A stretch of DNA of 64,000 bases, from NCBI RefSeq assembly GCF_004124325.1, contig NZ_QBDT01000001.1, positions 7,378,001 through 7,442,000 of the forward strand. The letters run 5' to 3'. Source of the stretch: Streptomyces sp. L2 (GTDB lineage Bacteria > Actinomycetota > Actinomycetes > Streptomycetales > Streptomycetaceae). Positions 8,212-17,005 of this stretch are shown here, piece after piece. The notes under the pieces were generated by a model, which saw nothing but the letters and a program-made list of their open reading frames with translations, had not been told where the DNA came from and searched no databases. Position numbers and translations under genes: made by a program. Every line of letters begins with the position of its first letter. Position 1 is the stretch's first letter.

Positions 8212-9447
8212 CTATTCGGGGGTCGTGGGCTCCAGGGTGGCGCGGGCCTTCGGCAGGACGTGGTCGACGTAGTCGCGTACGGCCGCGTCCAGGCCGACGT
8301 CACCCTCCGCCTGCTCGGACAGGAACCAGCGGTGTTCCAGCAGTTCGTGGTAGATCTCGGCCGGATCCATGGAGCCGCGCGACGGCGCCGGCACGGCGCG
8401 CACGGTCGGCCGGAACACGTCCCGCACCCAGCGGTGGGCCAGCACCTCGGGCCGGGCGGCGAGGGGGTCGCCCGGGGCGTAGTCCTCCTGGGTGGCCATC
8501 CAGCTCTCCAGGTCGTTCAGCAGCCGCCGCGCCTGGTTCTCCTCGGTGTCCAGGCCGGTCAGCCGCAGCAACTGCCGCTGGTGGTGGCCGGCGTCCACGA
8601 CCTTGGGCACGAAGGTGACGGTGTCGCCGCCGGAGGAGTGCTCGATCTGCATCTCGGCGACGTCGAAGCCGAGGTCGTTCAGCCGACGTATCCGGCGTTC
8701 GATGTAGTGGTACTTGCCCGCCGGGTACACCGAGGTGCGGGTCAGCTCCTGCCAGAGCCCGCCGTAACGCGTGCAGATCTCGTGGCCGAACTCGACCGGG
8801 TCCACGGAGGGGTGCAGCGCGCCCGACGCCTCCAGGTCCAGCAGCTCGCCGCTGATGTTCACGCGGGCCAGATCGAGGTCGTACTCCCGCTGCCCGGGGC
8901 TGAGCCGGGGGTGCAGGTCGCCGGTCTCGGCGTCCACCAGGTACGCGGCGTAGGCGCCCGCGTCGCGCCGGAACAGGGTGTTGGACAGCGAGCAGTCGCC
9001 CCAGGCGAACCCGGCCAGGTGCAGCCGCACCAGCAGCACCGCGAGGGCGTCCATCAGGCGGTGCATGGTCGCCGGGCGCATGGTCGTCTCGAACATCGAG
9101 CGGTACGGCAGCGAACCGCGCAGATGGCGGGTGATCAGCACCGGCTCCAGCGGGCCGCCCGTGCGGTCGGTGCGGCCGGTCACCACCGCCAGGGGGTCCA
9201 CGGCTGGGATGCCCAACCGGTCCAGGTCGCGCAGCAGTTCGTACTCGCGCCGGGCGGGCCGCTCGGCCAGCTCCTTGACGGCGATCACCTCGTCGCCGGC
9301 GTGCGCGTACCGCACGACGTGCCGGGAGATGCCGCGGGGGAGTGGCACGAGGTACTCCTCGGGCCACTCCGCCAGGGGCACGTCCCAGGGCAGCGCGAGC
9401 AGAAGCGCGGGGTGCTCCGGGTTGGTGGCGTTGATCTGCAGGGCCAT
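8212..9447 (-). CDS. DUF4032 domain protein (kinase-like fold)
   Basis: A 411-residue protein. The N-terminal half resembles a protein-kinase-like or lipopolysaccharide-kinase fold, with the segments VIAVKEL (possible nucleotide Lys) and FAWGDCSLSNTLF followed by YLVDAETG. These look like the catalytic loop (D-x4-N) and metal-binding Asp of the fold. The C-terminal half matches the DUF4032 family by overall appearance. No substrate is known. It starts at the ATG at 9447 and faces the Usp gene convergently across a 61-bp G-rich gap. Confidence 0.82.
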   Translation of the reverse strand: MALQINATNPEHPALLLALPWDVPLAEWPEEYLVPLPRGISRHVVRYAHAGDEVIAVKELAERPARREYELLRDLDRLGIPAVDPLAVVTGRTDRTGGPLEPVLITRHLRGSLPYRSMFETTMRPATMHRLMDALAVLLVRLHLAGFAWGDCSLSNTLFRRDAGAYAAYLVDAETGDLHPRLSPGQREYDLDLARVNISGELLDLEASGALHPSVDPVEFGHEICTRYGGLWQELTRTSVYPAGKYHYIERRIRRLNDLGFDVAEMQIEHSSGGDTVTFVPKVVDAGHHQRQLLRLTGLDTEENQARRLLNDLESWMATQEDYAPGDPLAARPEVLAHRWVRDVFRPTVRAVPAPSRGSMDPAEIYHELLEHRWFLSEQAEGDVGLDAAVRDYVDHVLPKARATLEPTTPE

Positions 9448-9509
9448 GGGACGAACCCTACGGCCCCGTGGCCGGCTCCGGACCGCCCGTTCCCGCGCCC
9501 CGGCAGAAC

Positions 9510-10256
9510 CTAGGCCGCCCGCTCCCGGGCCAGTTCGGCGGCCGCGCGGACGGCGCCCCGGTGGACCGGGCCGTGTCCGGGCAGCAGGGTGTCGCCGTCC
9601 AGGGCGGCGATCAGGTCCAGGGAGCCGATCACGCGGGCCCGGTCGTGGTGGAAGAAGTCGTGCAGGAGCTGCGGACCCTCGACCCGGGAGGTGGCGTGGC
9701 CGCTGATCAGGGCGTCACCGGAGATCACGATCCCGGAGTCGGGCAGGTGGTAGACGCAGTGGCCGTCCGTGTGGCCGGGGGTGTGCACCGGTACCGGCCG
9801 GCCGGGCAGGTCGAGCGGGCCCTCGGCCGGGAACGGCTCGGGCGCGCTGACCGGGTTGTGCTCGGTGCCGCCCACGCGGATCACGTGCACCGCCCACGGC
9901 ACGACACCGGGCCGCCAGGCGTTGCGCACCACGTCACCGATGGTGGCCTGCTGGAGGAACTCCCGCCGCGCGTGCGGGACTTCGAGCGGGTGCAGATACA
10001 CCGGCGTGCCGTACGTGGCGCGCAGGTGCTCGGCCGAGCCCACGTGGTCGTTGTGCGCGTGGGTGATCAGCACGGCGGCCACCGCCTCCGGTGAACTGCC
10101 CACCTGGGCGAGGGAGTCCAGCACGCCCTGCCGGTCCCCGGGATAGCCGGTGTCCACCAGGGTGACGGCGTCCCCGTCCTTGAGGATCACCCAGTTGGTG
10201 TTGTGCCCGTGCACCAGGTAGGTGGTGTCGGTGACTTGCTGTACGTCCGGCCGCAT
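9510..10256 (-). CDS. Metallo-beta-lactamase-fold hydrolase
   Basis: A 248-residue MBL-fold protein with the metal-binding motif THAHNDH (HxHxDH), a later HTPGHTDGH and a C-terminal LLPGHGPVH. These form the usual dinuclear metal site of the glyoxalase II / hydrolase branch. The frame runs upstream to 10631, but that extension is Arg/Pro-rich shadow of the alkB gene. The ATG at 10256 (MRPDVQQVTDTTYLV) gives the normal family N-terminus. The substrate is unknown; lactonase- or thioesterase-type activity is possible. Confidence 0.87.
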   Translation of the reverse strand: MRPDVQQVTDTTYLVHGHNTNWVILKDGDAVTLVDTGYPGDRQGVLDSLAQVGSSPEAVAAVLITHAHNDHVGSAEHLRATYGTPVYLHPLEVPHARREFLQQATIGDVVRNAWRPGVVPWAVHVIRVGGTEHNPVSAPEPFPAEGPLDLPGRPVPVHTPGHTDGHCVYHLPDSGIVISGDALISGHATSRVEGPQLLHDFFHHDRARVIGSLDLIAALDGDTLLPGHGPVHRGAVRAAAELARERAA

Positions 10257-10342
10257 GATCTCCCCGAGCCCCTGAGTGTCGATCGTCGTCGCACAGCCAA
10301 CCAGAGTCCGCGCGGGACCGCGCCGGGAGGGTGGCAGCAGGG

Positions 10343-10972
10343 TCAGCGCACCCCGCGCGGCCTGAACTGCACGCTGACCCGCGGTCCGGCCGGGCGGGCC
10401 GTCTTGGGCACGCAGTGCTCCCAGGTGCGCTGGCAGGAGCCGCCCATCACGATGAGGTCGCCGTGCCCGAGCGGGCGGCGCAGCGTGGCCGCGCCGCCGC
10501 CGGCGGGGCGCAGCAGCAGGTCGCGGGGCTCGCCCACGGAGAGGATCGCGACCATCGTGTCCTGGCGGGAGCCGCGCCCGGTCCGGTCGCCGTGCCAGGC
10601 CACGCTGTCCCGGCCGTCGCGGTAGAAGCACAGCCCGGCCGTGGTGAACGGCTCGCCCAGCTCCTCGGCGTAGTGCGCGGACAGGGCCGCGCGGGCCTCG
10701 TCCAGCACCGGGTGGGGGAGGGCGTCGTCCTCGCCGTAGAAGGCGAGCAGCCGGGGTACGGCCACCACGTTGTCGTACATCTTCCGGTGCTCCGCCCGCC
10801 AGGGCACCTCGGCGGCCAGCCGCTCGAACAGGGCGTCGGCGCCGCTGAGCCAGCCGGGCAGGACGTCGATCCAGGCGCCGGAGCCCAGTCCGGTCCGGGC
10901 GAGCCCGTCGAGGGGGCCGAGCCGCAGCTCGTCGGTCTGGTCGAACAGGGAGCCCTGGAGGTGCGTGGACAT
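10343..10972 (-). CDS. AlkB-type 2-oxoglutarate/Fe(II) dioxygenase (DNA/RNA alkylation repair)
   Basis: A 209-residue protein of the bacterial AlkB/ALKBH2 type. It carries the Fe(II)-binding HxD (AWHGDRTG), the substrate-lid region around LLAFYGE, and the distal His plus the 2-oxoglutarate-binding Arg pair (WEHCVPK...GPRVSVQFRP). The family oxidatively removes methyl groups such as 1-methyladenine and 3-methylcytosine. The ATG at 10972 (MSTHLQGSLFD) is preferred over the longer frame to 11104, which would run through the AT-rich promoter zone. It is divergent from the tetR-FAD dehydrogenase unit. Confidence 0.9.
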   Translation of the reverse strand: MSTHLQGSLFDQTDELRLGPLDGLARTGLGSGAWIDVLPGWLSGADALFERLAAEVPWRAEHRKMYDNVVAVPRLLAFYGEDDALPHPVLDEARAALSAHYAEELGEPFTTAGLCFYRDGRDSVAWHGDRTGRGSRQDTMVAILSVGEPRDLLLRPAGGGAATLRRPLGHGDLIVMGGSCQRTWEHCVPKTARPAGPRVSVQFRPRGVR

Positions 10973-11081
10973 GGGGCCAGCGTACTCCTTAATCGAAAAT
11001 GTGTTCCAAATGATCATGGAGGAGTCGCGGGCCGGAGTCGTGGCCCGGAGCCGGGCGGGGCCGACGTCGCGAGCCCTTTCG

Positions 11082-11114
11082 ATACACCGATGTATTCGAT
11101 ACATTCATGTATCG
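11082..11114. promoter_or_regulatory. Two tandem palindromic operators in front of the tetR gene
   Basis: Two dyads lie 17 bp centre to centre. The first is ATACA-ccga-TGTAT at 11082-11095, flanked by TCG on both sides. The second is the perfect CGATACA-ttca-TGTATCG at 11097-11114. Their AT-rich character stands out from the surrounding GC-rich DNA. They sit 15-47 bp upstream of the TetR start codon, the usual place for autorepression. They may also affect the divergent alkB gene, whose start is ~110 bp away. Confidence 0.78.
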
Positions 11115-11128
11115 AACGAGGGAGGGTC

Positions 11129-11755
11129 ATGGAACAGACGGCCGGGCGAGTCACCCGGCGCCGGGTCCGTACCCGGGCCAACCTGCTCGACGCCGCCTTC
11201 GCGGTCTTCGCTGCCAAGGGATTCGGCCGCGTCTCCATCGAGGAGGTCTGCGAGGCCGCCGGCTACAGCCGGGGCGCCTTCTACTCCAACTTCGCCACCC
11301 TGGACGAGCTGTTCTTCGCGCTCTACCAGCAGCGCGCCGACCTCATCGCCGCCCAGGTCGCCGACGCCCTCGCCCAGGACGGCCCCGGCCTCGACGTGCC
11401 CGCTTCCGTGGACCGGGTCACCGAGGTGCTCCTCCTCGACGTGGACTGGCTGCTGGTGAAGACCGACTTCCTGGTCCACGCCGCCCGCGACCCCGCCGTC
11501 GCCGAGACGCTCCTCGACCACCGGGCCCGGCTCCGGCAGGCCGTCGCCGACCGGCTCTCCCGGACCCGGGTCCCCACCGAACTGCCGGCCGTGCTCGGCG
11601 GCGCCGACGGCGCCGCGCACGCCGTGGTCGCCGCGTACGACGGCGTCACCACCCGGCTGCTGCTGGACAAGGACGTCGACGGCGCCCGCGCCTGGCTGAA
11701 GCAGCTGCTCACCGCCGTGCTGACCGACGGCAGCGGCACCCCGGACGAGTCGTAG
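11129..11755 (+). CDS. TetR/AcrR-family transcriptional regulator
   Basis: A 208-residue protein with an N-terminal TetR HTH (LLDAAFAVFAAKGFGRVSIE...AGYSRGAFYSNF, residues ~18-63) and an alpha-helical ligand domain. GGAGGG precedes the ATG at 11129. Two palindromes directly upstream are likely its own operators. The next gene, an FAD dehydrogenase, follows after 20 bp and is presumably co-transcribed and repressed by it. The inducer may be the dehydrogenase substrate; this is inference. Confidence 0.92.
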   Translation: MEQTAGRVTRRRVRTRANLLDAAFAVFAAKGFGRVSIEEVCEAAGYSRGAFYSNFATLDELFFALYQQRADLIAAQVADALAQDGPGLDVPASVDRVTEVLLLDVDWLLVKTDFLVHAARDPAVAETLLDHRARLRQAVADRLSRTRVPTELPAVLGGADGAAHAVVAAYDGVTTRLLLDKDVDGARAWLKQLLTAVLTDGSGTPDES

Positions 11756-11775
11756 AGGGAAGGGAACGAAACGCC

Positions 11776-13449
11776 ATGGACGCGGACGTCATCGTCGTCG
11801 GAGCGGGCCTCGCCGGCCTGGTCGCGGCGCACGAACTCACCAGCAGGGGCCGACGGGTCGCCCTGGTCGACCAGGAGAACGCCGCCAACCTCGGCGGTCA
11901 GGCGTTCTGGTCCTTCGGCGGGCTGTTCCTCGTCGACTCGCCCGAACAGCGCCGCCTCAATATCAAGGACTCCTTCGACCTCGCCTGGAGCGACTGGCAG
12001 GGCAGCGCGCAGTTCGACCGCACCGCCGACGAGGACTCCTGGGCGGTGCGCTGGGCCCGCGCCTACGTCGAGTTCTCGGCCGGCGAGAAGCGGTCCTGGC
12101 TGCAGGGGCACGGCATCACCCTGCTGCCCACCGTGGGCTGGGCCGAGCGCGGCGACCTCAGGGCCGACGGGCACGGCAACTCCGTGCCCCGCTTTCACAT
12201 CGCCTGGGGAACCGGCACCGGCGTCGTCGAACCCTTCGTCCGGTACGCCCGGCAGGCCGCCCGGGACGGACTGCTCACCTTCCACCACCGCCACCGGGTC
12301 GACGAACTCGTCGTCGAGGACGGCGCCGCGCGGGGCGTGCGCGGCACGGTGCTCGCCGCCGACGACTCACCGCGCGGCGTGGCCTCCAACCGCGACCGGG
12401 CCGGCGACTTCGAACTCACCGCCCAGGCCGTCGTCGTCACCTCCGGCGGCATCGGCGCCGACCACGACATCGTCCGCCGCTACTGGCCCGAGCGCCTCGG
12501 CACCCCGCCCGCGCACCTGGTCACCGGTGTGCCCGCCTACGTCGACGGCCGTATGCTCGACATCAGCGCCGAGGCCGGTGTACGGCTGGTCAACCGCGAC
12601 CGCATGTGGCACTACACCGAGGGGATTCAGAACTGGGACCCCGTCTGGCCCGGCCACGGCATCCGCATCCTGCCCGGCCCCTCCTCGGTCTGGCTCGACG
12701 CCCTCGGCCGCCGCCTGCCCGACCCCTGCCTGCCCGGCTACGACACCCTGAGCACGCTCAGGCACCTGCGCACCACCGAGGACATCGCCGGGTACGACCA
12801 CTCCTGGTTCGTCCTCACCCGGAAGATCATCGAGAAGGAGTTCGCGCTCTCCGGCTCCGAGCAGAACCCGGACATCACGGCCAAGGACCGCAAGGCCGTG
12901 CTCCGCGACCGGCTGCTCGGCAAGGGCGCACCCGCCCCGGTGCAGGCCTTCCTCGACCGGGGCGCCGACTTCGTCACCGCAGGCAGCCTGGAGCACCTGG
13001 TCGAGAAGATGAACGGTCTCACCGACAAGCCCCTGCTGGACGCGGCCGAGGTCCGCCGCCAGATCGAGGCCCGCGACCTGCAACTGGCCAACCCCTACAG
13101 CAAGGACTCGCAGATCCAGGGCATCCGCAACGCCCGCCGCTACATCGGCGACCGCCTCGGCCGCGTCGCCACCCCGCACCGCCTCCTGGATCCGGCCGCC
13201 GGCCCGCTGATCGGCGTCCGTATGCACGTGCTGACCCGCAAGACCCTCGGCGGCATCCAGACCGACCTCGACTCCCGCGCGCTGGGCGCCGACGGCACGC
13301 CCGTCGAGGGCCTGTACGCGGCGGGCGAGGTGGCCGGCTTCGGGGGCGGCGGCGTCCACGGCTACAACGCCCTGGAGGGCACCTTCCTCGGCGGGTGCCT
13401 GTTCTCGGGTCGCGCGGCCGGCCGGGCGGCGGCACGGCAGACGGCCTGA
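11776..13449 (+). CDS. FAD-binding dehydrogenase, KstD/fumarate-reductase flavoprotein type
   Basis: A 557-residue flavoprotein. The N-terminal Rossmann FAD motif is VIVVGAGLAGLVAAHE followed by GGQAFWSFGG, and the C-terminal FAD segment reads GLYAAGEVAGFGGGGVHGYNALEGTFLGGCLFSGRAAG. The family includes 3-ketosteroid delta-1-dehydrogenases and related flavoproteins that desaturate carbonyl substrates. The substrate here is not identifiable. It lies 20 bp after the TetR gene with AGGGAACG before the ATG, so an operon is likely. A hairpin overlaps its stop codon. Confidence 0.9.
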   Translation: MDADVIVVGAGLAGLVAAHELTSRGRRVALVDQENAANLGGQAFWSFGGLFLVDSPEQRRLNIKDSFDLAWSDWQGSAQFDRTADEDSWAVRWARAYVEFSAGEKRSWLQGHGITLLPTVGWAERGDLRADGHGNSVPRFHIAWGTGTGVVEPFVRYARQAARDGLLTFHHRHRVDELVVEDGAARGVRGTVLAADDSPRGVASNRDRAGDFELTAQAVVVTSGGIGADHDIVRRYWPERLGTPPAHLVTGVPAYVDGRMLDISAEAGVRLVNRDRMWHYTEGIQNWDPVWPGHGIRILPGPSSVWLDALGRRLPDPCLPGYDTLSTLRHLRTTEDIAGYDHSWFVLTRKIIEKEFALSGSEQNPDITAKDRKAVLRDRLLGKGAPAPVQAFLDRGADFVTAGSLEHLVEKMNGLTDKPLLDAAEVRRQIEARDLQLANPYSKDSQIQGIRNARRYIGDRLGRVATPHRLLDPAAGPLIGVRMHVLTRKTLGGIQTDLDSRALGADGTPVEGLYAAGEVAGFGGGGVHGYNALEGTFLGGCLFSGRAAGRAAARQTA

Positions 13450-13463
13450 CCCCGGCTCAGGCC
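13443..13463. terminator. Short hairpin between convergent genes
   Basis: GGCCTGA and TCAGGCC form a perfect 7-bp stem with a 7-base loop, and the TGA stop of the FAD dehydrogenase lies in the left arm. There is no U-tract, as is common in Streptomyces. It could end transcription from both the FAD dehydrogenase and the convergent DUF488 gene. Confidence 0.5.
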
Positions 13464-13482
13464 GCGGCGGTGCCGGCCGGCC

Positions 13483-13839
13483 TCAGCCCGTGCCCTTGAG
13501 CAGCTCCGCCAGCACCGAGGCCTGGCTCTCCTCCGGCGTCCTGGACGCCGTGAGGAGGGTCACCGGGCCCTCGCGGACCGCCGTCCGCAGCCCGTCGAGG
13601 AGTCCGGCGGCCTCGGGGGTCTTCAGCTCCTCCTCGTACCGGCGACGGAACTCCTCGTAGGAGCCCCCGCCGCCGTGGTACCACTTGCGCAGCTCCGTCG
13701 ACGGGGTGAGCCCTTTCGGCCACTCGTCGACGTGGGCCTCGCCCTTGGACACCCCGCGCGGCCACAGCCGGTCCACCAGGACCCGCAGGCCGTCGTCGGG
13801 GTCGGGTGATGCGTAGATCCGGCGCACGCGCACGCTCAC
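13483..13839 (-). CDS. DUF488 family protein
   Basis: A 118-residue protein with the DUF488 hallmarks VLVDRLWPRGVSK, WPKGLTPSTELRKWY and a conserved PVTLLTASRTPEESQASVL tail. The biochemical role is unknown. The GTG at 13839 (VSVRVRRIYASPDPDDG) matches the family start better than the longer frame to 13923. Confidence 0.88.
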   Translation of the reverse strand: MSVRVRRIYASPDPDDGLRVLVDRLWPRGVSKGEAHVDEWPKGLTPSTELRKWYHGGGGSYEEFRRRYEEELKTPEAAGLLDGLRTAVREGPVTLLTASRTPEESQASVLAELLKGTG

Positions 13840-13994
13840 GGCGAAGTACCTCCCGGGTCGCGGACGGTACTCCGAGCCTACTGCCGCCCCCGCGGCCGTA
13901 CGGGCGGCGACGCGACGCGACATGACCGGAATCAGGGGCGGTCGGAGCCCCCCGCGCCGTTACTCTGTGGGCCGGCCGACCCCGAGGAGTGCAC

Positions 13995-15437
13995 GTGACG
14001 CCACCTGGCAGGCAGCCCGTGAGACGCCGTACCGCCGCCCTGCGCCGCCGGGCGGTCCTCGCCACCGTCCCGCTCACCGTCGCCGCGCTGCTCGGTGCCG
14101 CCGGGCCCACCGCGGCAGGATCCGCCGGGCCGGGCACGATCGGTGCCGCCGGCACGGGCGACCCCTACTTCCCGCTCAGCGGCAACGGCGGCTACCACGT
14201 CCGCCACTACGGCCTGACGCTCCGCTACGACACCGCCACCCGCCGGCTCGACGGCACGGCCGTCCTCACCGCCCGAGCCACCCAGCGGCTCAGCCGTTTC
14301 GACCTGGACCTCAAGGGCCTGCACGTCACCCGCGTCGCCGTCGGCCGCGCAACCGCCCGCTTCCGGCGCGACGGGCAGGAACTCGTCGTCACCCCGGCCC
14401 GCACCCTGCGCCGGGGCCAGGAGTTCCGGGTCACCGTCGCCTACCACGGCACCCCTGGACCGGTCAGCGACCCGGACGGCTCCGCCGACGGCTGGATCCC
14501 CACCGACGACGGGGCGTTCGTCGCGGGCGAGCCCCAGGGCGCCATGACCTGGTTCCCGGCGAACAGCCACCCGAGCGACAAGTCGTCGTACGACATCACG
14601 ATCACCGTCCCCCAGGGCCGGACCGCCGTCTCCAACGGCACCCTGGTGGGGCGGCGCACCGCGCACGGCCGCACCACGTTCCACTGGCGCGAGACCCGGC
14701 CCATGGCCGCCTACCTGGCGACCGCCACTGTCGGGAAGTTCACGGTCCAGCGCTACACCACCTCCGACGGCATCCGGGTCTACAACGCGGTCGACGCCCG
14801 GGAGGCGGCCGCCGCCGCGCCCGTGCTGAAGAAGCTGCCGTCCGTACTGCGGTGGGAGAGCACGCTGTTCGGCCCCTACCCGTTCCGGTCCGCCGGGGCG
14901 ATCGTCGACCACGCCCACGACGTCGGCTACGCCCTGGAGACCCAGACCCGGCCCCTGTACGACCGGGCACCCGACCTGAGCACCCTCGTCCACGAGAACG
15001 CCCACCAGTGGTTCGGCGACTCCGTCTCGCTGACCACCTGGAAGGACATCTGGCTCAACGAGGGCTTCGCGACCTACGCCGAATGGCTCTACAGCGAACA
15101 GCACGGCGGCGAGAGCGCCCAGCAGACGTTCGACGCCCTCTACGCCACCCCCGCGAGCGACGACCTGTGGGCCTACCCTGCCGGGAACCCCGGCAGCGGG
15201 GCGAACATCTTCGGCACCCCCGTGTACGCCCGCGGCGCCATGACCCTGCACGCCCTGCGGCGCGCCGTCGGCGACCGCACCTTCTTCCGGATCCTGCGCG
15301 CCTGGGCGGGCGAGCACCGGTACGGCCACGGAACGACGGCCGCCTTCGAGAGGCTCGCCGAGCGCGCCTCCGGCAAGGACCTGACCGGCCTGTTCCACAC
15401 CTGGCTTGAGACCGCCGGCAAGCCCGGTCACGCCTGA
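13995..15437 (+). CDS. Secreted M1-family zinc aminopeptidase
   Basis: A 480-residue protein with a positively charged N-terminus and hydrophobic stretch (RRRAVLATVPLTVAALLGAAGP), consistent with a Sec signal peptide. The gluzincin site HENAH (His333, Glu334, His337) is followed after 18 residues by Glu356 in NEGFATYAEW, the M1 spacing. It is shorter than full-length aminopeptidase N and should lack the large C-terminal helical domain. GAGGAG at 13984-13989 with 5-bp spacing supports the GTG at 13995; a GTG at 13989 overlaps that ribosome site. It probably trims peptides outside the cell. Confidence 0.9.
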   Translation: MTPPGRQPVRRRTAALRRRAVLATVPLTVAALLGAAGPTAAGSAGPGTIGAAGTGDPYFPLSGNGGYHVRHYGLTLRYDTATRRLDGTAVLTARATQRLSRFDLDLKGLHVTRVAVGRATARFRRDGQELVVTPARTLRRGQEFRVTVAYHGTPGPVSDPDGSADGWIPTDDGAFVAGEPQGAMTWFPANSHPSDKSSYDITITVPQGRTAVSNGTLVGRRTAHGRTTFHWRETRPMAAYLATATVGKFTVQRYTTSDGIRVYNAVDAREAAAAAPVLKKLPSVLRWESTLFGPYPFRSAGAIVDHAHDVGYALETQTRPLYDRAPDLSTLVHENAHQWFGDSVSLTTWKDIWLNEGFATYAEWLYSEQHGGESAQQTFDALYATPASDDLWAYPAGNPGSGANIFGTPVYARGAMTLHALRRAVGDRTFFRILRAWAGEHRYGHGTTAAFERLAERASGKDLTGLFHTWLETAGKPGHA

Positions 15438-15476
15438 ACTCACAGCTTCCACACATCTGTCGGCCAGTCTCGACGC

Positions 15477-16283
15477 ATGATCACGCGCAGAACCGCCGTC
15501 GCCCTCCTCGCCTCCCCGCCGCTGCTCACCGGCTGCGGCGCCGGAGCGGGGGCGACCGGGCGCCGCAGTGCCGCCGGCCCGGCACCGGAGACGACACGCA
15601 CCGGCCGGGCGCCACGGACGACAGCGCCAGGGGCCACACGCACCGGCCCGGCGCCCGCGGCCACCCCCCTCAGCCGGACCGCGGCGGAGCCCGCGCGCCC
15701 CCGCATACCCGGGCTCGGGCCCCGGCGCGGCGCCGCGATACCGGACCACTGCAGGCAGGCGGTCCTCGTCACCGGGCGCCGTCAGAACTCCCCGGTCTCC
15801 ACGGTCGTCCTGCACGAACGCACCCCCGCCGGCTGGCGGCCCGGCCCCGCCTGGCCGGCCCACAACGCCCTGCACGGCTGGAGCACCCACCACATGGCCG
15901 GGGACCTGCACAGCCCCGTCGGCGTCTACACCCTCAGCGACGCCGGCGGCCTGCTCCCCGATCCCGGCAGCAGGCTGCCGTACCACCACTCCTGGGGATT
16001 TGGCTCGCCCGGCACCGGCTTCGAGGGCGAATCCCTCGCCGGGTGCTTCGACTACGTCGTCGCCATCGACTACAACCGCGAGCCGGGCACCTCGCCCCTG
16101 GACTGGACCCGTCCGCTCGGCGCCCGCCGCGGCGGCGGCATCTGGTTCCACGTCGACCACGGCGGCCCCACCCACGGCTGCGTCAGCATCGCCAAGGCCC
16201 ACGTGAAACAGCTCCTGCGCACCCTCGACCCGCACGCCCACCCGGTCGCCCTCATGGGACACGCCGACTGGCTCGCCGGCTGA
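15477..16283 (+). CDS. Lipoprotein with L,D-transpeptidase-like catalytic motif
   Basis: A 268-residue protein. The N-terminus MITRRTAVALL...LLTGC gives a lipobox with Cys near residue 20 and an RR pair that could be Tat-type. A Thr/Pro/Arg-rich linker to ~80 precedes a globular domain ending with HGCVSI, where His233 and Cys235 align with the SHGCxR catalytic loop of YkuD L,D-transpeptidases; the usual following Arg/Asn pair is replaced. It could crosslink or edit peptidoglycan, or be a degenerate relative. A two-component pair starts 20 bp downstream, so they may be co-transcribed. Confidence 0.78.
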   Translation: MITRRTAVALLASPPLLTGCGAGAGATGRRSAAGPAPETTRTGRAPRTTAPGATRTGPAPAATPLSRTAAEPARPRIPGLGPRRGAAIPDHCRQAVLVTGRRQNSPVSTVVLHERTPAGWRPGPAWPAHNALHGWSTHHMAGDLHSPVGVYTLSDAGGLLPDPGSRLPYHHSWGFGSPGTGFEGESLAGCFDYVVAIDYNREPGTSPLDWTRPLGARRGGGIWFHVDHGGPTHGCVSIAKAHVKQLLRTLDPHAHPVALMGHADWLAG

Positions 16284-16303
16284 ACGGCCTAGGATCCGAA
16301 CTC

Positions 16304-17005
16304 GTGTGCGCACATGTACTGGTCGCCGAGGACGACGAGAAGCAGGCCGAACTGATCCGGCTGTCCCTGCTGGCCGAGGGACACACCGCCACCGTGGTGC
16401 ACGACGGCGGGGCCGCGCTCGACGCGGCCCGCCGGCTCGGACCCGACCTCGTCGTGCTCGACCTGATGCTCCCGGTCGTCGACGGATTCGGCGTCTGCCG
16501 GGTGCTGCGCGCCGGCGCCGACCCGGACATCCCCGTCGTGATGCTCACCGCCCGCGCCGAGGAGGACGACGTCCTGCTCGGCCTGGAACTGGGCGCCGAC
16601 GACTACCTCACCAAGCCCTACAGCCCGCGCGAGCTGATGGCCCGCATCCGCACGGTGCTCAGGCGCAGCGGCCGCGGCACCGGCCGCGACCACGACCCGG
16701 TCGTCCGGGCCGGCGGGATCGCCGTCGACCCCGTACGGCACGAGGTGTGCTGCGACGGCGTGCCGGTGGAGTGCACGCCGGCCGAGTTCCAGCTCCTGCT
16801 GACCATGGCGGGCGAGCCGGAACGGGTCTTCACCCGGCGGCAGTTGCTGCAGTGCACGCGCGGAGTCGACCGGGCCTCCACCGAACGGGCCGTCGACGTG
16901 CACATCATGAACCTGCGCCGCAAGATCGAGGCCGACCCCCGCCGCCCGGCCCGGCTGCTCACCGTCTTCGGCGTCGGCTACAAGCTCAGCGGCGGCCGGA
17001 CATGA
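16304..17005 (+). CDS. OmpR/PhoB-type response regulator
   Basis: A 233-residue protein with a receiver domain (EDDE near residue 10, phospho-acceptor Asp53 in VVLDLMLP, Thr in MLTARAE, Lys in LTKPYSP) and a C-terminal winged helix (ECTPAEFQLLLTM...RAVDVHIMNLRRKIE...GVGYKL). It starts with GTG at 16304. Its stop overlaps the start of the histidine kinase gene by 4 bp. Lying directly after an L,D-transpeptidase-like lipoprotein suggests a cell-envelope role, which is inference. Confidence 0.92.
   Translation: MCAHVLVAEDDEKQAELIRLSLLAEGHTATVVHDGGAALDAARRLGPDLVVLDLMLPVVDGFGVCRVLRAGADPDIPVVMLTARAEEDDVLLGLELGADDYLTKPYSPRELMARIRTVLRRSGRGTGRDHDPVVRAGGIAVDPVRHEVCCDGVPVECTPAEFQLLLTMAGEPERVFTRRQLLQCTRGVDRASTERAVDVHIMNLRRKIEADPRRPARLLTVFGVGYKLSGGRT

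Noticed and set aside
16306..17001. N-terminal extension of the histidine-kinase frame back to 16306
   Set aside because: It runs in the wrong frame through the response-regulator gene. The ATG at 17002 in an ATGA overlap gives a normal kinase N-terminus.
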